Of a stretch of 64,000 nt of DNA, positions 45,489 through 53,729 are shown one piece after another. The notes under the pieces are model-generated. The model did no database searches. It was not told where the DNA came from and saw only the letters and a program-made list of their open reading frames with translations. The stretch lies in contig JANQPY010000016.1 of assembly GCA_028285245.1 (NCBI GenBank), positions 62,001-126,000 of the forward strand, read 5' to 3'. The stretch's first letter is position 1, and the number at the start of each line of letters is the position of its first letter. The stretch comes from Gammaproteobacteria bacterium (GTDB lineage Bacteria > Pseudomonadota > Gammaproteobacteria > Steroidobacterales > GCA-2729495). A program made the translations under genes and the position numbers.

Positions 45489-47168
45489 ATGTCCCAGGAA
45501 AACTCGGGACAGTCTGCAAAGTTCAGCCTTACGCCTCAGGTGGGCATCTACCTGCTGGCAGTGGCCGCGTTGCTTGCCACGATATTCTGGCAGGGTCTGA
45601 CCTTCATGGTGGAGATCTGGTCCAGCCGGGAAGAATACAACCATGGCTATCTGATTCCCCTGGTTGCCGGCTATCTGCTCTGGCTGCGAGCCCGGACTAT
45701 CGGCGAGATGGAAATTTCCGGCACCTGGATGGGTGTCGTAATCGTCGTGCTCGGCCTGATTGGCTTTGTTATGGGTGAGCTTAGCTCCATCTACGCGATC
45801 ATCCAGTATGCCTTCCTTCTAACTCTATTCGGGGTGGTAATCGCGGGCATCGGTTGGCGTGGCTTTAAGGTGGTGTGGGTGCCCTTGGCCTACCTGGTTT
45901 TCATGATACCGCTACCATCGTTTTTTCTGGCCAATCTATCCGCAGAGCTGCAGCTAGTGTCTTCTGTGCTGGGGGTCGCAGTGATCCGTGCCTTCGGCGT
46001 CAGCGTCTTTTTGGAAGGCAATGTCATCGATTTGGGGATTTATCAATTGCAGGTCGCGGAAGCCTGTAGTGGATTGAATTACCTCTTTCCATTAATGAGT
46101 TTCGGGTTTTTGTGCGCGGCATTGTTCAGCGCCCCTTGGTGGCAAAGAGCGTTGGTTTTCGTTTCGTCAGTACCTTTGACGATCTTCATGAATAGTTTTC
46201 GCATCGGCGTCATTGGCGTTCTGGTTGAAAACTTCGGTATCGAGCAGGCGGAGGGTTTCCTTCACCTCTTTGAAGGTTGGGTTGTCTTCATGGCCTGTGT
46301 TGGCTTGATGTTCCTCCTGATGTGGGTCTTCGCCAAATTGAATGGCGAAAAGAGTCTGTTGGCAGCCTTTGGTCTGGACGTGCCGCCAACGGAAGATCTT
46401 TATGCCTTGATTCCTCGGCGTGTCAATTTGCAGTCGGCCGCCGTGGTCGCCGTTCTGGGGCTTGGGTTGACGATGTCGCTGACGTTACAGAGCCGGCAGG
46501 AGCTAATCCCCGCGCGAGAGCCTCTGGCATCTTTTCCGCTCTTGATTGACGGCTGGCGAGGGCGTGACAAGTTTATTGATCAGGTATTCATCGACCAGCT
46601 AAAGGTCGACGATTATTTGATGGCGGATTTTCAGGCTGATTCTGGTGGGCTGCCGGTGGAGTTATGGATTGCCTACTACGACACCCAGCGCAAAGGTCAG
46701 TCCGCGCATTCACCCCGCACTTGCCTGCCTGGCGGCGGATGGCAGATCGAGTCATTAGAGCAACAGACGTTGGCCGACGTGGGCGCTGCCGGGGAACAGT
46801 TAACCGTGAACCGCGTTGTCATCGCCAAAGGAGAGGCTAGGCAGCTTGTGTACTACTGGTTCGTCGAGCGCGGGCGGATAATGACCAATGAGTATCTGGT
46901 CAAATGGCAGATATTTTGGGACTCCCTGCGCATGAATCGGACCGATGGCGCCCTGGTTCGCGTGACCACTTTCGTGGCCGATCAAGTTGATTTGCCTGCT
47001 GCAGACGAACGCGTTGCTCAGTTCATCAGATCGGTTGATCCGCAGCTTGCTTACTTCCTGCCACAGCAAGATTCGACATTCGTCAATGCACGGGCCCCAG
47101 ACTCGCGTTACCACTCACCCGTGTACGCGCGCTACCTGGATACGCCGGCTGCTTTGTTCTGCAGCTAA
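45489..47168 (+). CDS. xrtD: exosortase fused to an EpsI domain, probably VPLPA-CTERM-specific (XrtD)
   Basis: In this 559-residue inner-membrane protein, residues 1-285 carry about 8 membrane helices and the exosortase catalytic set: Cys193 in VAEACSGLNYLFPL, Arg238 in IFMNSFRIGVIG and His259 in EGFLHLFEGW. After a break the C-terminal half (about 315-550) is an EpsI domain with PLLIDGWRGRD, IAYYDTQRKGQSAHSPRTCL and VYYWFVERGR. Exosortases cut C-terminal sorting signals. The VPVPAAVW tails at 2.1 and 53.5 kb are the expected substrates. XrtA is an alternative label, but VPLPA tails favour XrtD. It is followed by the carbamoyltransferase. Confidence 0.9.
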   Translation: MSQENSGQSAKFSLTPQVGIYLLAVAALLATIFWQGLTFMVEIWSSREEYNHGYLIPLVAGYLLWLRARTIGEMEISGTWMGVVIVVLGLIGFVMGELSSIYAIIQYAFLLTLFGVVIAGIGWRGFKVVWVPLAYLVFMIPLPSFFLANLSAELQLVSSVLGVAVIRAFGVSVFLEGNVIDLGIYQLQVAEACSGLNYLFPLMSFGFLCAALFSAPWWQRALVFVSSVPLTIFMNSFRIGVIGVLVENFGIEQAEGFLHLFEGWVVFMACVGLMFLLMWVFAKLNGEKSLLAAFGLDVPPTEDLYALIPRRVNLQSAAVVAVLGLGLTMSLTLQSRQELIPAREPLASFPLLIDGWRGRDKFIDQVFIDQLKVDDYLMADFQADSGGLPVELWIAYYDTQRKGQSAHSPRTCLPGGGWQIESLEQQTLADVGAAGEQLTVNRVVIAKGEARQLVYYWFVERGRIMTNEYLVKWQIFWDSLRMNRTDGALVRVTTFVADQVDLPAADERVAQFIRSVDPQLAYFLPQQDSTFVNARAPDSRYHSPVYARYLDTPAALFCS

Positions 47169-47307
47169 CCTCGCCAGCGCAAGGATGTGGCAGCCGCAAT
47201 TATGGAAAGCGTCACAAAAAAGCCTCGCGTGTCTGGAGTTGGCAGCTTGCTGCCCCTAGAATCGGCCGCTCTTGCGGCCTACCTCCTACTTTAATCGGGC
47301 TCCTGAC

Positions 47308-49143
47308 GTGAACATTCTCGGCCTCTCTGCCTACTACCATGACAGTGCCGCAGCCCTGCTAAGTCAGGGCAGTATTTTAGCTGCTGCCCAGGAGGAGCGG
47401 TTTACGCGCAAGAAGCACGATCCGGCTTTTCCAACGCAGGCAATCAAGTACTGCCTGGGCGAGGCAGGTTTGACGCTTGGGGACGTGGATCGGGTCGTGT
47501 TCTACGACAAACCGCTGATCAAATTCGAGCGTCTGCTGGAAACTTACCTAAGCTATGCGCCCAACGGGTTTCGCTCATTTGTGCAGGCGATGCCCATCTG
47601 GCTGAAGGAAAAGCTCTTTTTAAAGACGACGCTCAAGCGAGAGCTGGCTGAGCTGGGCGAATGCGAAACAAAGGATCTGCCTGAGCTGCTGTTCGCTGGT
47701 CATCACCAGTCTCACGCTGCCTCCGCGTTCTATTTCAGTCCTTATCAGCGCGCGGTGGTGCTTTGCCTGGACGGCGTGGGCGAGTGGGCGACCACATCCA
47801 CATGGCTTGGCCAGGACAATCGGGTGGATCCGCTGTGGGAGATCGACTTTCCGCATTCATTAGGGCTGCTGTATTCGGCATTCACTTATTTCACCGGGTT
47901 TAGGGTTAACTCTGGCGAGTACAAACTCATGGGTCTCGCGCCCTACGGGGAGCCCAAGTACACCGATCTCATTCTCGACAAGCTGCTGGACCTGAAAGAA
48001 GACGGCAGCTTCAGGTTGGACATGCAGTATTTCAACTACTGCACCGGCCTGACGATGACGAACAAAAAGTTTGCCGATCTGTTTGGCGGCCCGGAGCGAG
48101 CGCCGGAATCGGAGCTGACCCAGCGGGAAATGGATATCGCCGCGTCGATTCAAGTCGTCACCGAAGAAGTAGTCCTCCGGCTGGCCAACACGCTGCACAA
48201 AGAAACCGGCGAGAAGAACCTCTGCCTCGCTGGCGGCGTTGCGCTGAATTGCGTAGCCAATGGACGCATTTTGCGCGAGGGTCCATTCGAGTCAATCTGG
48301 ATTCAGCCGGCTGCCGGCGACGCTGGTGGGGCGATTGGCGCAGCCGCCGTGGCCTGGTACGACGAAGGACATGCCAGGCAGGTGAATGGCCACGACCTGA
48401 TGCGCGGCTCCTATCTGGGTCCTCGCTACTCAGCCGATGAAATCCGCGGCTATCTCGACTCAGTTGGCGCCAGTTACCGCGAGCTTGCTGAGGATGAACT
48501 CGTCAACGAGCTGGCTGGCGTGCTGGCCAACGAAAACGTCGTCGGCTGGTTCCAGGGGCGCATGGAGTTCGGTCCACGAGCGCTGGGTGGCCGGTCGATC
48601 ATAGGCGATCCGCGTAGCGCCAAGATGCAGACGGTCATGAACCTGAAAATCAAGTACCGGGAGTCGTTCCGGCCGTTCGCGCCGTCTGTCCTGGCGGAAC
48701 GGGTGTCCGACTACTTTGAGCAGGACTCGCCCAGCCCGTACATGCTTATTGTGGCTCCGGTGCGCGAGCAGCTCCGAATTCCCCTGACGCCCGAGCAGCA
48801 ACAGCTTTTCGGCATTGAAAAGCTCAAGCTGAAGCGGTCTGAGCTGCCGGCAATCACGCATGTGGACTATTCGGCCCGCATACAAACCGTGCACGCCGAT
48901 ACCAATCCCCGCTATCACGCTTTGTTGAAAGCTTTTGACCAGCAGACCGGCTGCGGCGTTCTTGTCAATACTTCCTTCAATGTGCGCGGCGAGCCGATCG
49001 TCTGCACGCCGGAAGATGCCTACCGATGTTTCATGCGCACTGAGATGGACTATCTGGTGCTGGAGAACTTTTTGCTGTCCAAGCCTGATCAGCCCGTGTG
49101 GGAGAAAGATGACAGTTGGCAGGACGAGTTTGCTCTGGACTAG
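47308..49143 (+). CDS. NodU/CmcH-family carbamoyltransferase
   Basis: The GTG at 47308 fits the family N-terminus (MNILGLSAYYHDSAAALL) better than the TTG at 47272, giving 611 residues. The Kae1-like domain has GHHQSHAASAFYFSPY at about 131 and LCLAGGVALNCVANG. The C-terminal domain has QGRMEFGPRALGGRSI and LVNTSFNVRGEPIVCTPEDA. It transfers carbamoyl from carbamoyl phosphate via carbamoyl-adenylate to a hydroxyl, here most likely of a sugar. SxtJ and DUF5989 genes follow directly. Confidence 0.93.
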   Translation: MNILGLSAYYHDSAAALLSQGSILAAAQEERFTRKKHDPAFPTQAIKYCLGEAGLTLGDVDRVVFYDKPLIKFERLLETYLSYAPNGFRSFVQAMPIWLKEKLFLKTTLKRELAELGECETKDLPELLFAGHHQSHAASAFYFSPYQRAVVLCLDGVGEWATTSTWLGQDNRVDPLWEIDFPHSLGLLYSAFTYFTGFRVNSGEYKLMGLAPYGEPKYTDLILDKLLDLKEDGSFRLDMQYFNYCTGLTMTNKKFADLFGGPERAPESELTQREMDIAASIQVVTEEVVLRLANTLHKETGEKNLCLAGGVALNCVANGRILREGPFESIWIQPAAGDAGGAIGAAAVAWYDEGHARQVNGHDLMRGSYLGPRYSADEIRGYLDSVGASYRELAEDELVNELAGVLANENVVGWFQGRMEFGPRALGGRSIIGDPRSAKMQTVMNLKIKYRESFRPFAPSVLAERVSDYFEQDSPSPYMLIVAPVREQLRIPLTPEQQQLFGIEKLKLKRSELPAITHVDYSARIQTVHADTNPRYHALLKAFDQQTGCGVLVNTSFNVRGEPIVCTPEDAYRCFMRTEMDYLVLENFLLSKPDQPVWEKDDSWQDEFALD

Positions 49144-49158
49144 CCTCCAGGAATAGTT

Positions 49159-49572
49159 ATGGCTGGCGCACCCCCCGATATCCCCGAACTCGACCGCAAA
49201 GGCCTGCGTGACTTTGGCCTGACCACTGGTGGCATTGTCGCCGTGCTTTTTGGCCTGTTCTTCCCATGGGTATTCGACCGCCCGCTACCCTGGTGGCCTT
49301 GGGCCGTTTTTGGGGTGTTGGGTGCTTGGGGCCTAATCGCACCAATGTCGTTGCGACCGGTTTACAACGGCTGGATGCGTTTCGGGCTGTTCATGAGCAA
49401 AATCATGACGCCGCTAATTATGGGCATTATTTTTTACCTCATGGTTACCCCGATCGCCCTGATCCGGAAGTTGCGCGGGAAGGATGAGATGCAGCGCTCG
49501 TTTAACGATCAGAACAGCTACCGTATCGACAGCGAGCAGCCTCGCGAAGACTATTTGAAGAGACCTTACTGA
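49159..49572 (+). CDS. SxtJ-family membrane protein
   Basis: This 137-residue protein has three hydrophobic helices (GGIVAVLFGLFFPWVF; WAVFGVLGAWGLIAPM; MGIIFYLMVTPIALI) and a charged C-terminal tail ending EDYLKRPY. This is the SxtJ family, commonly placed after NodU/CmcH carbamoyltransferases; the function is unknown. It starts 15 nt after the carbamoyltransferase stop, and its stop overlaps the next start by one base, indicating tight co-translation. Confidence 0.85.
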   Translation: MAGAPPDIPELDRKGLRDFGLTTGGIVAVLFGLFFPWVFDRPLPWWPWAVFGVLGAWGLIAPMSLRPVYNGWMRFGLFMSKIMTPLIMGIIFYLMVTPIALIRKLRGKDEMQRSFNDQNSYRIDSEQPREDYLKRPY

Positions 49573-49724
49573 TGATTGATTTTTTGCAAGATCTCTGGGG
49601 CTTTATGAAGGTGCGCAAGAAGTTCTGGCTCGCACCGTTGATCCTGGTAATGGTGATGCTCGGTGGCTTGCTGGTGTTGGCCCAAGGTTCCGCGGTGGCG
49701 CCCTTTATCTATACGCTGTTCTGA
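49572..49724 (+). CDS. DUF5989-type small membrane protein
   Basis: This 50-residue ORF begins at an ATG that shares a base with the preceding TGA. It reads MIDFLQDLWGFMKVRKKFW, then a single hydrophobic helix (LILVMVMLGGLLVLAQ) and the conserved end GSAVAPFIYTLF. This matches the small DUF5989 family seen after SxtJ genes. It may form a complex with SxtJ at the membrane; there is no known activity. Confidence 0.82.
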   Translation: MIDFLQDLWGFMKVRKKFWLAPLILVMVMLGGLLVLAQGSAVAPFIYTLF

Positions 49725-50065
49725 CTGTCCTCCCGCTTAAGGGACTGCATCCCGCGACGCGACTGGTGCTACCCGAGGGGCGATTGAGGCCGCCGCTCCG
49801 GCGAGCGGTGTTAATCGGATTGAGCAGTGTTCCGCATCTGGTAAACCCATCTGGTTAGCGCTGCTCAATTGCGGATTTGCGTATGGTTGTCGCGAATGCC
49901 CTGCTGGCACTCTCACGCCGCCAAGTTCGTCATTAAAACGAAGCGTCATGCCATAAGTGCTGTGCCCGTCCGCCCGGCCACCATTTACGCTTGTTGTGCT
50001 AGTCTCTAACCGACACACCGGCACAACATCGGCGTTGACCGGGTGTTTTCGGGGGGAGACAAGAA
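49725..50065. other. intergenic region before the second TonB receptor, with an inverted repeat
   Basis: ATTGAGCAG (49819-49827) and CTGCTCAAT (49861-49869) form perfect 9-bp arms around a 33-nt loop containing a CATCTGG direct repeat. This could be an operator or an RNA hairpin. A GGGGGGAG ribosome site precedes the ATG at 50066. No further gene is supported. Confidence 0.5.
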
Positions 50066-52558
50066 ATGGCCAATGTGCCGAGCCGAGCAATTCTGTGCAG
50101 CATCGCCTTTGCATTGTCGTTCGCCGCGCATCAGCAGGCGGCGGCGCAGCTCGACGAAATCGTCGTTACATCACGCAAGATTGAGGAAACGCTGCAGAGT
50201 GTGCCTGTTTCAGTCAGCGTGGTTGATGGCAACAAGATGACTGAGGCTGGCATCACGAAGATCGAGGAACTGGCTGCCTTCGTGCCCAATTTTGTTCTAT
50301 CTGAGACCGGCATCGGCACAAACATGTATGTCCGCGGTATCGGATCGGGCATCAATCAGGGTTTCGAGCAATCAGTGGGGTTGTACATTGACGGGTTGTA
50401 TCACGGTCGCGCTCAGCTGACACGCGCGCCGTTTCTGGACCTCGCGCAGGCGGAAGTTGTTCGGGGCCCTCAGGTGACCTTGCTAGGCAACAACAGTATT
50501 GCGGGTGCGCTGAATCTTACAACTCGCAAGCCAACCGATGAGTTTGAGGCTTCAGTCAGCGCCCTGTATGAGTTTGAGCACGAAGAGCAGGAACTCACCG
50601 GCGTAATCTCGGGGCCATTGTTCAGTAATCTGTCGGCGCGCTTCGCTGGACGGTATCGCGGCATGGACGGCTACGTCGACAACGTGATTCAGAATCGCGA
50701 CGAACCAGATCGGGAGGAGACCAGCGCTCGTCTGACGCTACTCTGGCAGGATGATTTATGGGATGCCACCCTGAAGTTTGAGAAGAACACTTTTGACGTC
50801 AAAGGTCGCCAGATCGAGATCTACAATGAAACGCCGTCGACAACCCGCGGAACGAGCCCCACGGGCTTCAGCCGAAACACGGGCAGCTCGGGATTGTGGG
50901 TGCCAGGTCAGACTTATCTCGAGAATCTTGGCCAATTCTTCGACTCTAATCCCCTGGCTCAAGACGCGCAGCTAAATGAGAGGCGCCATTCGAATGGTGA
51001 CAGCAGCGACAACGACGTCGACACTATTGCCGCAACCCTGAATACCGAGATTGCAGGCCATGAGCTCACCCTGATATACGGCTATCTTGCCTACGATTAC
51101 GTGGAAGACTGCGATTGCGACTTTACTGGTGTGCGGGTCTTTAATCTGATCTCCCAGGAGGAATTTGATCAGCACAGTTTTGAGTTCCGGGTTACCTCGC
51201 CGCTAGACAGATCGTTCCGCTACATGTTTGGCGGCTACTATCAAGACGAAAATCTTGTATTCGGAGATCAGATTTTGCTGCCGGTAGATGGCGGCGTTGT
51301 GGATCTGGTCGGATATGCCCAAGTCGGAGATCCGACAGCAGCTGAGGCTTTGCTGGGTGATACATCAGTATTCCGAGATTTTGAGCAGGATGCCTACGTT
51401 AGTGCGCTGTTCGGCCAGATAACTTTCGACCTGTTCGAACGTGCCGAGCTGAGCCTCGGAATTCGCCAAACGCGTACTGAGAAGCAGGCGTTTCGCGTTT
51501 TGCGTGAGGGCGACCTTAATCGCAACCCGTTCACTTTGCCGAACGACGAGGCGCAGCTTGCTCAGGGCTCCATCGCCTTCTCGTCAATCTTTAATGCGGC
51601 GTTCCACTCTTTGTCAGGCAGCAGGACGGAAGATCGCACCTCATTTGCGATCGTTGGCAGCTTTGATCTAACCGAAGATGCCATGCTGTTTGCCTCGTGG
51701 AAGCGTGGCTTTAAGTCCGGGGGGTTTGACGTACGCTCGAACAGTGAGCCCATCCCGGGTTCGACCGGTCTTCAGTTTGGCTTGTATCCGGCCAGCTCTG
51801 CGTCAGCTGTCGCCAACACGGACCCTGGCACGTTCGAGTTTGAGGATGAAGAGGCTAACGCCTATGAGGTTGGCGTAAAGATGGTGCTCCTTGGTGGAGA
51901 CATGGAGCTTAACGTCGCCGGCTTCTGGACGGACTACAAAGATCTGCAGGTAAGTATTTTTGATGGCACGCTGGGCTTCAATGTCGGCAATGCAGCGGCC
52001 GCAACGACCCGAGGGGTTGAGGTAGATGGCCGATGGTCGATATCGGAAAGCTGGTTCGTCAGCGGCTCTATCGGCTATCTTGACTTCGAATTTGACTCGT
52101 TTCCGAATGGTCAGTGCACGAATGCGCAGAACGCGGCCGCGTTAGCAGCTGCGCCAAACGATCCTGTCCCGCCATTTTGCGACTATTCAGGATTAACCAA
52201 TCAATATGTGGCGGATTGGTCCGGTGCTGTTTCGATAAACTTTGAGCACCCCGTGGGTGAGCTCTTGTTTCGTTCCACACTCGACGTGCTATTCACGACC
52301 GACTACTTACCCTCTCAGAACCTTGACTTGACGACCGAGCAGGATGGATATGCCAAGCTAAACCTGCGCCTCGCGATTGGCGCCAATGACGGACGCTGGG
52401 AATTGGCCGTTCTCGGACGAAATCTGACGGATGAGCAGATTGTCACCTATGCGAATGATACGCCGCTGGCGTTTAGCCAGTTTGGAACGCCCTCCTACTA
52501 TGGCTTCCTCGACAGGCCCCGGAGCATAGCTATCCAGGGCACCTTTAATTTTCCATAA
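50066..52558 (+). CDS. TonB-dependent receptor
   Basis: This 830-residue protein has a signal peptide (to AHQQAAAQ), the TonB box DEIVVTSRK, a plug domain (VPNFVLSETGIGTNMYVRGI; AEVVRGPQVTLLGNNSIAGA) and a barrel ending in GTFNFP. A strong GGGGGGAG site precedes the start. No vitamin or iron-type operator was recognised, so the substrate is unknown; this size class of SusC-unrelated receptors imports diverse small molecules. It lies between the EPS locus and the tandem surface proteins. Confidence 0.92.
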   Translation: MANVPSRAILCSIAFALSFAAHQQAAAQLDEIVVTSRKIEETLQSVPVSVSVVDGNKMTEAGITKIEELAAFVPNFVLSETGIGTNMYVRGIGSGINQGFEQSVGLYIDGLYHGRAQLTRAPFLDLAQAEVVRGPQVTLLGNNSIAGALNLTTRKPTDEFEASVSALYEFEHEEQELTGVISGPLFSNLSARFAGRYRGMDGYVDNVIQNRDEPDREETSARLTLLWQDDLWDATLKFEKNTFDVKGRQIEIYNETPSTTRGTSPTGFSRNTGSSGLWVPGQTYLENLGQFFDSNPLAQDAQLNERRHSNGDSSDNDVDTIAATLNTEIAGHELTLIYGYLAYDYVEDCDCDFTGVRVFNLISQEEFDQHSFEFRVTSPLDRSFRYMFGGYYQDENLVFGDQILLPVDGGVVDLVGYAQVGDPTAAEALLGDTSVFRDFEQDAYVSALFGQITFDLFERAELSLGIRQTRTEKQAFRVLREGDLNRNPFTLPNDEAQLAQGSIAFSSIFNAAFHSLSGSRTEDRTSFAIVGSFDLTEDAMLFASWKRGFKSGGFDVRSNSEPIPGSTGLQFGLYPASSASAVANTDPGTFEFEDEEANAYEVGVKMVLLGGDMELNVAGFWTDYKDLQVSIFDGTLGFNVGNAAAATTRGVEVDGRWSISESWFVSGSIGYLDFEFDSFPNGQCTNAQNAAALAAAPNDPVPPFCDYSGLTNQYVADWSGAVSINFEHPVGELLFRSTLDVLFTTDYLPSQNLDLTTEQDGYAKLNLRLAIGANDGRWELAVLGRNLTDEQIVTYANDTPLAFSQFGTPSYYGFLDRPRSIAIQGTFNFP

Positions 52559-52784
52559 ATCGGCTTCTAGACCATATGTGGCAATCCACGGCAAGTATAT
52601 GGAATTTATGGGGTTATCGCCGTGCGCCGATCGTTGATTATGTAAGCTTTTCAACGCTTTAGTAAGCGGGTAACATTCTCGGTGTATGTCAGCGCCGTTG
52701 CCGGGCCTGGCGGAATAAAGAATTAAGGCAAGCGAGTGCCGGGCGAACGTCCGACACGGGATCTACGTTAAGGGGAAATTAGTG

Positions 52785-53582
52785 ATGAAGAAATTTACCT
52801 TGTCGTTGGCGGCGGCTGCGCTCGGCTTTGCGTCGATGGGCGCTCAGTCTGCCGTCGTGAACGGCGTGTTTACGATCGACTCTGGCATTATCCTCGATCT
52901 CTACAGTGCCACGTTTGACGGGCCGCTGAATCCGTCCTGCGCGGGTGCTGCTGATCCCGATGAGTGCGCGTTCTTTGGTGGTCAGACGCCGGCTGGTCGA
53001 GCGATTACGTTCGGCGCGCAGGATGCTCTATCGGCGTCCGGTACATTGGACGTCCTGTTCGACGACGTCACGGGCGAGATCACCCAGGTCAACAGCCTGC
53101 GCGTTAACCTGCCGGACCAGGTGTTGACGATTTCGGGCGCCACGGTTGTTACCGTTACGCAGGGCAACGGCGTACCGGTCGCTGGCGACACGATTTTTGT
53201 CGAATCTGGTACTACAGCGCCAAACGGCACCGCCGATCCCGATGAGAGTGCCGGCGGACTGGGTCCGGCGGTGTTCGAGCACGACGATTCACCGAATCTC
53301 GATGCGACGGATTTCGCGACCTTTACCGACGTGGTCGACTCCTGCGTGGGACCTCTGTGCGGATTGATCCCGATCCTGTCGCTTGACGGTGTGCGGTATC
53401 GGCTGCTTGGCACGGTCAATAGTGCCGGTGGTGACAGTTTGCAGCTGCAAACTCAGACTGCTAACAATTCCATCTATAAGGTCGATTTCACGACTGCGAC
53501 GACAGTAGTGCCGGTACCGGCGGCTGTTTGGCTGTTCGGTTCCGCGATCGGCCTGCTGGGCTGGATGCGCCGCCGCTCGTAA
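52785..53582 (+). CDS. VPLPA-CTERM surface protein (short form of tandem pair)
   Basis: The ATG at 52785 has AAGGGG upstream; a GTG immediately before it is less likely. The 265-residue product has a signal peptide (MKKFTLSLAAAALGFASMGAQSA), an ectodomain that begins VVNGVFTIDSG and contains APNGTADPDESAGGLGPAVF, and the sorting tail VPVPAAVWLFGSAIGLLGWM ending in RRRS. It is an expected substrate of the exosortase at 45489. The ectodomain is nearly repeated in the next gene. The 226-nt leader shows no c-di-GMP aptamer. Two hairpins follow the stop codon. Confidence 0.88.
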   Translation: MKKFTLSLAAAALGFASMGAQSAVVNGVFTIDSGIILDLYSATFDGPLNPSCAGAADPDECAFFGGQTPAGRAITFGAQDALSASGTLDVLFDDVTGEITQVNSLRVNLPDQVLTISGATVVTVTQGNGVPVAGDTIFVESGTTAPNGTADPDESAGGLGPAVFEHDDSPNLDATDFATFTDVVDSCVGPLCGLIPILSLDGVRYRLLGTVNSAGGDSLQLQTQTANNSIYKVDFTTATTVVPVPAAVWLFGSAIGLLGWMRRRS

Positions 53583-53590
53583 CTGATTTG

Positions 53591-53616
53591 ACTCGGCCGC
53601 ATTGTCGGCCGAGTTT
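53591..53616 (+). terminator. hairpin after the short VPLPA-CTERM gene
   Basis: ACTCGGCCG (53591-53599) pairs perfectly with CGGCCGAGT (53606-53614) around a 6-nt loop, but only three T residues follow. It may aid termination or protect the 3' end of the transcript. Confidence 0.5.
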
Positions 53617-53628
53617 GAGCGAACCTTG

Positions 53629-53665
53629 AAACCTCTCGGAGCGGTAGCTCCGGGAGGTTTTTTTT
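53629..53665 (+). terminator. strong intrinsic terminator
   Basis: A 14-bp stem (53629-53642 with 53647-53660, one G-U pair, GGTA loop) runs into eight T residues. It separates the two tandem surface-protein genes, so the second needs its own promoter. Confidence 0.9.
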
Positions 53666-53729
53666 CGGTTGATTCTTGTTCATCTTTCTTTCAGACTGAT
53701 GCAACAATAAAACAATAACCGCGGGTACA

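Noticed and set aside
16317..49724. Initiating phosphoglycosyl transferase for the polymer
   Set aside because: No gene with the WbaP/WcaJ or WecA membrane pattern is present; it must lie elsewhere in the genome.
52559..52784. Possible second c-di-GMP aptamer before the short VPLPA-CTERM gene
   Set aside because: The GGGCAAACC and ACGCAAAGCC blocks are absent.
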